The notes under the pieces were generated by a model. That model was not told the DNA's origin. It did not search any database and saw nothing but the letters and a program-made list of their open reading frames with translations. The position numbers and the translations under genes are program-made. DNA of 64,000 nt from Muscardinus avellanarius (Eukaryota > Chordata > Mammalia > Rodentia > Gliridae): NCBI GenBank assembly GCA_963383645.1, contig OY726557.1:158251599-158315598 (forward strand), in the 5' to 3' direction. Below are positions 11,611-23,700 of the stretch, one piece after another. The number at the start of each line of letters is the position of its first letter. Positions within the stretch are counted from its first letter, which is position 1.

Positions 11611-12654
11611 CTGTCAATGTTTTCAAAAGAAAGGAGATGATTATTAGCATATTATCCTTTTAACATAAAGTATTTCTAAAGCATTTACTTGGGTTTTTTT
11701 GTGATTATTTGAGTAGAGACTTATTTGGTGTAATTAATCAAATCACCCAAGATCTTTTATTCCATTTCATGCATTCACTTATCACTCATGCAATTAAGCC
11801 TCTACAGTGGCCTTTTACAATTAACTTGCGCCAAAAAAGTACACAAAAGGCCGGGCATGGTGGGGCACGCTTGTAATTCCAGCATTTGGGAGGCTGAGAC
11901 AGAAAGAAGGTTGTTTATGGACAGCCTCACCTACTACTTAGTGAGGCCCTTTGCAACTCAATGAGACCCTGTTTCAAAATAACGAATAAAAAATAGGGCT
12001 GAGGATGTCACTTGGAGGTAGAATGCCCCTGGGTTCCATCCCTAGTACCGCAAAAAAAAAAAAAAAAAAAAAAAACCCCAAAAAACAAAAAAGAAAAAAC
12101 TACACAAAAAATCAGTATAGAAACATATATAACAAAACATGGAAGGATTAGGAATCAATAAAAGTTAACACATAGAATTTATTCAGTCAACCTTATCTAA
12201 TTCTAATTCAATTCCTACAAGAAGTAGAAATGTCTCCACAGGTAATAAAACCAAAAGTTACCATATTAACTTATCCAGCAGATCCAAGAATCTTCAAAAA
12301 ACAATGAACTGGATGCTGTTTAATCTCCCCTTGAAAGAAACAATGGAGTTGCTGTGCCTACATTTAAAACACTGTGTAAAAATACATGGAAAGTGATGTC
12401 TACACATTGTTACCTGGCAAATTATATATCCTGAATCCCTGATACTATCAATAACTGTTATTACTGACTTACACTAGGCTATGTCTTATGGTTTGGATCT
12501 GCAGTGTCCCCCAAAGGCTCATGTGTGGAAGGCTTGGTTCCCAAGGTAGCAAAGTTCAGAGGTGTGGCTTTGGGGAAGTCATTACATCATGAAGGCACTG
12601 GCCTCTCTCCCTGTCCTCTTTCCTCCTCCTTTTCTTCTTCCTCCTCCCCCTCCT

Positions 12655-12714
<60 letters not shown>

Positions 12715-15683
12715 CTTCTCTCTTCTCTCTTCTCTTCTCTCTGCCTACTGGCTGCCATGTGTGGAGCCACTTTTCTGTGTCCTTCATCTATAGCCCAGAG
12801 CAATGGAGCCGAACAACCATGGGCCAAAACCTCTGAAGTCATGAGCCATAATGAACCTTTCCTCCTTTAAGTTGTTTGTGTCAGATTTTTTTGTCACAGC
12901 AATGATTAGGTGACTAACACAATATTCTAAACTTACTTGTTTTATTTTGAGAGGTAGCCAATATATTCATTATATGAACTTTGCTATTCAGAAATCCATA
13001 ACCCAAGTCAAATAAGTTGGTGAACTCAGGTTAGTTACTTTAAGTTGTTTTTTTGGTTTCTTAGCTGGAAAATTTTAATACAGGACATCCTCTGTGAATT
13101 CAGGGCTACCCATTAGAGCCTTGTTGACACTTGGTCCTTCCCTAAAAAATTTCACACCAAGTAAAGACGAGAAACACAGTCTGGTTGCATAGGAAGTCAG
13201 GGCATCGGTCTCAGTTCTACCACCTCCAATCATGTGATTTAGGCAAGTTATTTAAATTCCTATGTCTCAGTGTCCTAATTTGTGGAATGGGGATAATTAT
13301 ATCGACCTTGAAAGATTATTATAGGGTATAAATGAGATGGGTCTAAAGCATTATGTACACAATACAGAGACAATGATTTCACTATCTTGGTGTGAACTCA
13401 GATTCTACTTCTAGATGTAGTCATTGGACCGACTTGCCAAGCTGAGTTCAATCTTTACTTCTCCCTTCCTATCTGGGAGTAGAGTAGCTTGACACTAACC
13501 TATCAAGATTAATTTCTTCCTTCTTCAAGGACCAATATGGAAGACTCCACAATCTCCTCCTATCAAGAGCTTATAAAGTTTAAGCTGTTCCTTATATCTA
13601 ACCTAAATTTTCCCCTGCCATTCAAGCCAGGATCTTCTTCCATACTGTCTAGAAATAGAAAAGAGCTGCTCCTCAGTTCCTGGTAATAGACTTTCAATTT
13701 CAAGTGCCCACATTTATTAAAGATTGCCTGTGTATGATACCCTGTAAGAAGCCAAAGAAAAGCCAGGCATGGTGGCACACGCTTGTAATCCCAGCATTCA
13801 GGAGGCTGAGACTGGAGGATCGCAGTTTGAGGACAGCTTCAGCTACTTAGTGAGGTCCCCTGTCTCAAAATAAAGAATAAAAAATAGGGCAGGGGGTGTA
13901 GCTCAGAGTTCAATGCCTCTGGGTTCCATTCCCAGATCTGCAAAAAAAATATTTTGTATTAAATATAGTAAATAAACCAGATTCAAACAAACAAAGGTAC
14001 TTGGCTGTACACTTTTTTTTTTTTTTGGAGTGTCTGGGGATGGAATCCAGAGGCATTCAACCTCTGAGCTACACCCCTGCCTTTTTTTATTCTTTATTTT
14101 GAAACTGGGTCTCACTAAGTTACAAGTGTACACCACCACACTCGGCCAGCTCTACACTTTTGAAATTCACTGTAAAAGAAAATATTGTATAAGATGGAAA
14201 TTGATTAAGCTTCATTGATCAATTTTTTCATGGCTACTATAAACTCTTCAGATTTTAGCCAGAAAAAATACAAAAGCCCTTGCAACATGACATTAAGATA
14301 TTAAGTCATTTTTCCAAAGTCCTCAATAGAAGTTATTGAAAATCACAAGACTACCTTTTTCTTTTTTAAAAGTTATAGAGAGTAAATATTCAGAGAACCA
14401 CTGACAATATCTGAATAATATATTGCTAAACTGTTTCTTATCCAGAAAGTTCCTTAAGTTTTCCCAACTTCTATCATCACTGATTAGAAAGTATGATGAG
14501 AAAACTGTGTTTCTTTTTTTCAGGATGATGGGAATCATTCTCAAAGACTCAGGTCCTCTGACTTGTTCCATAGAATGGGCAAACCTCTGAATCCTGCCCT
14601 GCTGCAAGTTTGAACCTAGAGGCTGAATAGCAACTGTTTGTTTTTTTTTTTAATTAAAGATTACTGTTCAGTCAACATTCTCACTGCTCTAACCCAAAGT
14701 AACTGATGACCATAACCTGGAGGAAGAATGATTTATTTGCTCACATTTCTGAAGATTTCAGAGGTTTCAGTCCATGTTAGGCCAGAAAAAGACTGAAGAT
14801 CTCAGGTCCTGGCCTCTGAAGCAAAGAACATCAGTAGAGGGACTTTGCTCTTACATCAAGGAGGCAGGAAGCAGAGAGGGGAAGGGAAAATCTATGTAGT
14901 CCTGAGGCCACATCCAGGGGCCCCTCCCTTAGCAACCAAGCCCCACCTCCAACATGACTGCCTTGTCTTTGACATGAGATCTGGGGGATATTTTAAATGC
15001 AAACCATAACACTGTAATGTTTGTTAATAAGTCAGTTTCAAGTCTTGCATACACTTTTAAGATAATTGCAGTTACCCAGTTACTCAGACAAGACCTCTGA
15101 CAAACCTGTGTCAGGTATCAGCTCTTTCACGGGCCCACTGTGTGATACTGGACAAGGCACTGGCCAAAGGTGTAGGAACAAAACCAGGAGAATGGAGCGT
15201 GGTGGCCTAGAGTTCAAGTTGAGGACATATTTTAAAGAGAAAGACTAGACCATCATATCAGATGCTACACAGAGGTGAGGAGGATTCTCTGATCAAGAAG
15301 ACTATTATTTGCAATCTGGAAAAGAATAGTTCTCAAAAAATTCATTAAGAACAAAAGCCTAATTTGAGTAGGTGAAGGAGCAAAGAAAAATATATAAAGA
15401 CACTGGGTCAATTCTATTTACTCTTAACATCTATGGATAGCTACTATCAAAGCCACTCAAGTTCCTATGAGTTTTATGTGGCATTTTGGGTATATATGAC
15501 AAGATGCATCTTCCAGGAAAGGAAGCCATAGCTGTCATCAGGTATTTAAAGGAAGTGAATACCACTGCAAACCCTGAACTAGCTGGCTCAGGGTTGTTAA
15601 CACTGAGATGAGGTTGGAAGAGTAAGGCATTCTCTTTGGGTAGAAGTTTCCCATTCTGACTAAGAATGTAGGGCTTCTAGCCA

Positions 15684-15726
<43 letters not shown>

Positions 15727-16133
15727 GAGCAATCCAGGTGTGGTGGAACACACCTGTAATCCCAATACTTGAAAGGCTGAAATGGGAGGATGGCAGGTTC
15801 AAGGTCAGTCTCACTATTTGGGGGGGGGGGTGGTACTGGAATTGAACCCAGGGGATTTCTATCTCCAAGCTATACCCTCAGCCCTATTTTTATTCTTTAT
15901 TTTGAAACAGGGTCTTACTAAGTAGCTGGCTGTGAACCTGAGATCTCCTTTCTTAGCCTCCCAAGTACTGGAATTACAAGCATGTGCCACTACCTCTGGC
16001 TCAGTCTCACCAATTCAGCAAGGTCCTCAGCAACTGAATGAGACCCTGTTACAAAAATTAAAATTAAATAATAAAATAAAATAGGGCTTGGGGGCTAGTT
16101 CCTGGGTTCAATCCCTGGTTCCCCACCATCACC

Positions 16134-16165
<32 letters not shown>

Positions 16166-17738
16166 AGCGTACATACTTATAATCTCAGCAACTTGGAAGG
16201 CTAAGGCAGGAGGACCACAAGTTCAAGGACAACTTGGCAACTTAGCAAGACCCCATATCAAAATAAAATTTAAAATATAAGAGAGTTATGACCAGCTGGG
16301 TGTGGTGGCGCACGCCTGTAATCCCAGCATTTGGCAGGCTGAGACAGGAGGATCATGGTTCATGGACAGCCTCAGCTACTTAATGAGGCTCTCTGCAACT
16401 TAGTGAGACCCGATATTCAAAATAAAGAATAAAAAATAGGGCGGAGGATGTAGCTCGGAGGTCAAATGCCTCTGGGCTCCATCCCCAGACCCACAAAAAA
16501 ATAAATAAAAAATAAAAGAGTTATGAGTCAGTGGCAGAGTACCCCTGAGTTCAATCCCTGGTACCATGAGAGGGAGGGGAAGAGGGAGGAGAAAAAAATA
16601 GAAAAGAGTAAGTTTTTTTCCCCCCATAAGTAGTACCCTTAAATTTTTAATTTAATAGGACTTAATCTGTTTTGAGTTTCCTAAGCTAAAATAGTACCTT
16701 TGTGCGACCTCTGCTGGATGTTCTAAAAATGCAGCCCAGACTTTATTTCTTATTTAGTTATTATTTTTACTTATTTATTTATTTATTTTGTGGTACTGGG
16801 GATGGAACCCAGGGGCATTCTACCTCCAAGCTACACCCCTAGCCCTATTTTTTAGTCTTTATTTTGAAACAGGGTCTCACTGAGTTGTGAAGGGCCTCAC
16901 TAACTGGTAGCTAAGGCTGTCCTCAAACCATGATTCTCCTGTCTCAGCCTCCTGAATGCTGGGATTACAGTGTGCACCATCACGACGGGCTCTGCTCTAG
17001 AAATCTTGAATGAATCTGGGCCCCACCTCTAGGTAGTTCAACAATCCTCAATAAATGTCAAGTTCTCTGGGCCAAGGAGTCCTATATTTCTTCAAGCAAC
17101 TTCTAGGACTCAATAGCATTACAATAATGATTTGAAAAAATATGCACCTAGTGGCCAGTGGAAAGGAAACATGGAAATAAAGGGCACCATCAGTTTCCAG
17201 ATGACATCTGCAAGGGATTCTCGGGCTTCTAAGGCACATCTGTTGCTATATAAACCATCATCAGAGCTGGACATGGTGGCGCACGCTTGTAATCCCAGCA
17301 TTTGGGAAGCTGAGACCAGAGGATCGCGGTTCGCAGACAGCCTCAGCTACTTAGTGAGGCCGTCTGCAACTTAGTGAAACCCTGTTTCAAAATAAAGAAT
17401 AAAAAATAGGACAGGAGGTATAGCTCAGAGTGCCCCTGGGTTTCATCTCCAGATCCGTTAAAAAAAAAAAAAAAATCATCAATGAAATCTCTGGGTGACC
17501 AGACCATATAACTTACACACTATTTGTGGGATAAAATACTTGCAAGATTTGATCTATTTATTTACTTACTTATTTACTTATTTTTGGTACTAGGGATTGA
17601 ACCCAGGGGCTTTCTATCTGTAAGCTATACCTCCAGCCCTATTTATTTATTTATTTATTATATATTTATTTATTTTTGCAGTACTGGGGATGGAACCCAG
17701 GGGCATTCTACCTCCAAGCTATACCCCCAGTCCTATTT

Positions 17739-17788
<50 letters not shown>

Positions 17789-20700
17789 TTCCTTCCTTCC
17801 TTCCTTCCTTCCTTCCCTCCCTCCTTCCTTCCTTTCTTTCTTTCTATTTATTTATTTTGCAGATCTGGGGATGGAAGCCAGGGACATTCAACCTCCAAGC
17901 TATACCCCCTTCCCTATTTTTTATTCTTTATTTGGAAACAGGATCTCCTTGAGTTGTGGAGGACCTCACTGAGTAGCCGAGGCTGTCCGCAAACTGCGAT
18001 CCTCCTATTTCAGCCTCCCAAATGCTGGGATTACAAGCATGCTCCACCACACCAAGCTTATTCTTTATTTTGAAACAGGGTCTCACTGAGTTGCAAAGGG
18101 CCTCATTAAGTAGCTTAAACTGTCCACAAACCATAACCCTCCTGTTTCAGCTTCCCAAATGCTGGGATTACAAATATTCAACATCACACATGGGTTTTAT
18201 ATTTTGAAATAAGGTTTTACTAAATTAACAAGGTCCTCATGAAGTTGCTGAGACTGGCCTTGAACCTACACTTTTCCTGTCTTAGCTTCCCAAATACTGG
18301 AATTACAGGCATGTACCACCATGCCCAGCTGATTTGATATTTTTTGTCAAAATGGGGTCTCTGGAACAGCAGCATCAACCTTACCTGGGAACTTGGTAGA
18401 AATGCAAATTCCTGGGCCTGATCTCAAACCCACAGAACTAGATACTTTAGGAACGAGGGCCCACAAACTGCTTTAACAAGCTCACAGGTAATTTTAAATC
18501 TAATTTAGATATAATCTAAAGTTTGGAAGACACTGGTCACACTAGTTTTAGAAATCATAGTTTTGGTCGTGATAAGACTGAAGATATTATTGTATTTTTT
18601 AAGCATATAGGAAAAAAATATATACTTTTCATTAAATAGAAATTCCAACAAAAGAGTAAGAAGTAAGCAAAGAAGGTAGGCGTGGTGGCACACTCTTGTA
18701 ATTCCTGAGCTTGGGAGGCGGAGACAGGAGGATCGCGCAGGTTCAAAGCCAGCCTCACTGGCTTAAGAGACCCTATTTCCAAATAAATATATAAAAATAG
18801 GCCTGGGAGTGTAGCCCGGAGCTTCCAGAAACCCCAGTACCACCGGGAAAAAAAAAAAAAAGTAAGCAAAGAAGTACATACTGATAACTCATTTTTCTAT
18901 TTATTTATCTATTTATTTATTATTTATGCTATTTAGGATGGAACCCAGAGGCATTCTACCACTGAGCTACACCTGAGACTGAACTTGCACCTGAGATCCT
19001 CTTGTCTCAGCCTCCCAAGTACTGGGATTCAAGTATGTGCTATCATGCCTGTTATGGTGTGGGAATGTTATGTTTTGGGGGAAACTGTCCCCAGGGACCC
19101 CTGTTAGGGTCCCGGACACAGTTTTCCTCAAACCACAACAAAACCCCAAAAAAACAGAAAAACTGCGGGTTCTTATCCTGAGCTAAGGGTCAATACACAT
19201 TAGCCCGGACTCTTGCTGAAAATTTAAAGAAGTTTATTAAAAAGATAGAAATACAGAAGATAGTAATAGCCCCATACCAGAATGGCATGGGGGAGGGTGG
19301 TTCAAATGAATGCCCCACCTAAGATACAGCACAAGGACGGGACTTTTTATACCTCTGACCTCCATCTTGTTTACGTAATTCTGACATAGTAAATGTCTTT
19401 GTAAACTTCCTTCCCCAATAAGGTGTGGCAAGGTGTCTCCTTTCATGAAGGTTGAAGGTCAACCCCCCACTACCCTAGCTAGATTATGTAGATCTGTCTT
19501 TAGAAAGAGGAAGCCCTCTCCTATTGACTTGTTAATTACTTTTATCTAAGTTAATTTACATTGGAATAGTTGCCTGCTTTTAGGCAGAAACCAAGTCCTT
19601 TCACAGATTTTTGAAATATAATAATCATAGCTTTCTCAAATCTTCCTAGGTCATACCCAATACTGGTACAATGCCTGGCTTTGTTATTTATGTATTTATG
19701 TATGTATGTATTTATTTATTTGGTGGTACTGGGGTTCCTGGAAACCCTTCTACTCCGGGCTAGCTACACTCCCAGACACCTATTTTTTATATTTTTTTAT
19801 TTAGAAATAGGGTCTCTTAAGCCAGGAAGGCTGGCTTCGAACCTGCGCAATCCTCCTGTCTCTGCCTCCCAAGCACAGGGATTACAAGCATGTGCCACCA
19901 GGCCCGGCATGGCTTTGTTTTTTAAAATATCAAAGTTGCCAGGGCTTGGTGGCCCACACTTGGGAGGCTGAGACAGGAGGATCACACAGATTCTAGTAAC
20001 CAGCCTCAGCTACTTACTTAGTGAAGCTCTCAGCAATTTAGTGAGGCCCTGTTTCCAAATAAAATATAAAATAGGTGTGGGAGTATAGCCCGGAGGTAGA
20101 AAGCCTCTGGGTTCCACCTCCAGTACCATCAATCAAGGTTAGGCTGGGCGTGGTGGCAGAGGATTGTAATCGGAGCATTTGAGCATTCCAGAGGCTGAGG
20201 CTTGAGGATAAAGGTTTGTGGAAAGCCTCAGCTACTTAGTGAGGCCCTTCGCAACTCAGTGAGACCCTGTTTCAAAAACTAAAAAGGATAAAAATTAGGG
20301 GGAGGGGTGTAGGTCAGAGGTAGAATACTCCTGGGTTCCATCCCTAGTACTGAAAAAAAATATATCAAGGTTTATTTGGACATTGGCAAAATAATTATGG
20401 GATACTTCAAGATTTTCCCAAGAACCCATTTTTCTTTTGGTAGTTATAAAATAATCACCCTGCTATGAAACAGAAAATTTCATATTCATTTCACAAATAT
20501 ACTTTGTTTCTAATATTACCTGCAGGTGGATTTTTAATGTGGCATTCATCTCTCTTAATATAAAGTTCTTCTTCCAGGACTTCCTTAATTCTCTTATGTG
20601 GTTCACAATATAAGAATTTCTTCCCTGAAAAGGCATTAACAAAATTGGTTACTTATCTTAAATTCTTCCTAACCTGATAGCCATTATACCTACATGAATA

Positions 20701-23700
20701 ACTTTTACAAAAGACCTATTATGCCATACAAATACCAGACAATTTGCCCAGCAAGTTCTATCTCAGAAAGACCTCTTCATCATAACTTTTGGTTCACTGA
20801 GAACAGCCTACTTTTATGTCATTTCTGAACCTGAGGGGTAAGTTTCAGCTGCCTCTTTTAGGTATTGGAAGAATATTTTTAGGTATTTTCTCATGACCTT
20901 CAAGAAAACTGTACCAGTATTGGGAATGGCCTAGGAAGATTTAAGAAAGCTCTAATTATTAAGATATTTCAAAAATTGGGTGAAGAGAAAATCTGTGAAA
21001 GAATTGGTCTTGGTTTCATTCAGGAAGCAAACAGCTATTGAAACTTAGATTGACTTAGCTAAAAGTAATTAGCAAGTCCATAGGAGAGGGGAGCTAGGAC
21101 TTCCTCTTTCTAAAGACAGATCTACATAATAATCTAGCTAGGATGGGAGGAGGGAATTGACCTTTATGAAAGACACCTAGTTGGGAAAGTACGCCTTGGG
21201 AGGGGGTACCTTACAGGGTAAGGGGAGGTACCTTACAGGGATGTTTACTACTTCAGAATTAGGTGAACAAGATGGAGGTCATGTGTATAAAAAGTCTGGT
21301 CCACATCTTGTATCTTTGGTGAATTCGCTCGAACCCCACCCCCCTCATGTTACCCCTAACATGAGGCTGTAACTATCTTCTGTATTTCTGTTTTTTTTAA
21401 ATAAACTCCTTTAAATCTTTAGCAAGAGTCCAGGCTATTGAATACTTATCCTTAGCTCAGGATAAGAATGCACGTTTTTTCTGTTTTTGTGTTTTTTGTG
21501 TGTGTTTTGAGGAAAATTGTGTCCGGAACCCTAACAGGGATCCTCGGGGACGGTTTCCCCCAAACCGTAACATATTCTCAAACCGTAACAAAATGATCAC
21601 TCATTTAGTTAATAGATTATTATTAAAGAACTACTCAATGACAGGCATTTGGCTCAAGGCTGGGCACAGAGTAGTGGATAGTGTACTAGTATTGGGAATG
21701 GCCCAGGAAGATTTGAGATAGCTATGATTATTAATATATTTCAAAAATAATTGTGTCAGAGTGGTGGCAGACCTGGAGAGAGAAAGGCTTGGCCTTGGTC
21801 AGGAAGCAAACAGCTATTGAAACTTAGATTGACTTAGCTAAAAGTAATTAACAAGTCAATAGGAGAGGAGAACTAGGGCTTTCTCTATCTAAAGACAGAT
21901 CTACATGATAAGCCAGCTAAGATGGTAGGAGGGGTCGACCTTCATGAAAGGAGACACCTCGCCACACCTTGTTAGGGGAGGTACCTTACAGGGACATTCA
22001 CTACGTCAGAATTGCGCAAACAAGATGGAGGTCATGGGTATAAAAATTCTGGTCGACGTGCCGTATCTTGGGAGCAGTGAGTTGGCCCGGGCCACCCTCC
22101 CCCCTCATGCCATTTTGGCATGGGGCGGTAACTATTTTCTGTATTTGTATTTTCTGTATTTTTATCTTTTTAATAAACTTCTTTAAATCTTCAGCAACTG
22201 TCCAAGCTATGCATATTTATTCTTAGCTTAGAACAAGAACCCGTGGTTTTTCTGTTTTTGGTCGTTTTGGGTTTTGTTATGGGTTGGGGGAAAGTGTGTC
22301 CGGGACCCTCGCAGAAGTTCCCAGGGAACAGTTTCCCCACAACCATATTCTCCCAAACCGTAACAGATAGAAGAGATGTGTGCACAGAGCTTGTAGTCCA
22401 GACACAGAATTCAGAGCCGCCTTGGCACTTAACATCATCATTTACACAGATGATACCTCAAGGTCAGTGGTGAGCTACTTGTGGACAGAGGACTTTTTCC
22501 TGGCCTTGACACCTGGCTCAGTAGGGCATTGCTACTATACTTCAGGACTGGTATTTGCTCTTAATACTTTCCATTTCTTCCATTTACCCTAGAGGATGGA
22601 ACTCCAGGGGAGCAACAGAGCTTTGTGCTCTCGGGCCCCTCCCATCTCTCCCATCTCTCCATCAGCACCTGGCGTTACTCTCTGGGCTCTAGCTACATGA
22701 TCATTCTGTACATATCCACCTTTTTTTGTGTGTGGGGGTCTGGGGATGGAACTCAGGGGCATTCAACCCCTGAACCACATCCCCTGCCCTGTTCTTTTAT
22801 TCTTTATTTTGAAACAGAGTCTCACTGAGTTGTGGATGGCCTCATTAAGTAGCTGAGGCTGTCTGCAAACTGCAATCCTCCAGTCTCAGACTCCCGAATG
22901 CTGGGATTATAAGCGTGTGCCACCATGCCCGACTTAAGTTTCTATTTTAAACTGACAAAGACATGGCAGGTGTCTCATCTTTTCCAGACTGACCAATAAA
23001 GAACTTAGTGAGCCCATGTGATGGGTGCACTGGCTCAAAGGGGGTGAGATATGCTGCCTCTGACAGTGGCATTCTGAGTAAAAGGAACCCAACACACCCT
23101 CAGACACAAAGTAGAATTAATACTTTTAGGGTCTCATTCTTACTTCCTAAAAGTTGGGAGTCTAAAGAATGGGAGATATGAGTAAGCATTACTAAAGCCC
23201 AATTTTGTTTGGAACTTTTTCGGCAGAAGCATGATCTTCAGGCAGAAATAATAAACTTGGGTCTAATAAACTTGTCTAGAAGGGGAGCCGAGTCTATAAT
23301 TGGACAGCATAGAGAATAACTGCCCACTTTAAGTTGAGGTCTGTTAAATTTTCAGCTTGGCTGCTAAGAAAATTTACAGAGAAAATCACTAAAGGTTATG
23401 GGAGGAGCTGTGAAAATAGGTAATAGGAGCTAGTGTGGGCAAATATCCTCTAATAAGAAAACGAAGGGAGGAAGGAGGGAGAGAGAAAGGGAAAGTGAGG
23501 TAAAGAGAAAATCTACAAACTGTAACATGGCAGCTTGATGTTGATTTTTTTTGCACATTGCCGAGGTTGTCCTTGAACCTGTGATTCTCCTGTTTTAGCC
23601 TCCCAAGTACTGGGATTATAGGCATGCATCACACCTGACATTACCAACATTTTGAGTGGATGGTCAACAAACGCTCGTGTATATGAACAGCAAGAGCGGT

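Larger units (their letters stand above)
17679..18192 (-). repeat. SINE, middle of the nest
   Basis: ID-like module 17679-17735; body and head at about 18060-18192. Confidence 0.85.
17583..18333 (-). repeat. SINE, outermost of a three-deep nest
   Basis: ID-like module at 17583-17640; body and head at about 18196-18333. The other two SINEs lie between. Confidence 0.85.

Noticed and set aside
12504..12870. Open frames rich in Ser-Leu or Arg-Glu repeats
   Set aside because: Produced by the (CT)n tract inside an old LTR-like repeat.
14323..14607. 94-codon minus-strand frame as a further C11orf97 exon
   Set aside because: It lies between exons 2 and 3, whose phases already join (GCA G|TG GCC); no suitable splice sites were found.
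17524..18073. Long overlapping open frames rich in Phe/Leu/Ser
   Set aside because: They run through SINEs and a (CTTT)n tract; no splice context or domain.
17583..18333. CRISPR-like or satellite array
   Set aside because: The repeated units are nested SINEs with different ages, not regularly spaced repeats.
20910..22365. A provirus between two LTRs
   Set aside because: Only 91 bases separate them, the second has its own TSD, and no gag, pol or env sequence is present in the window.
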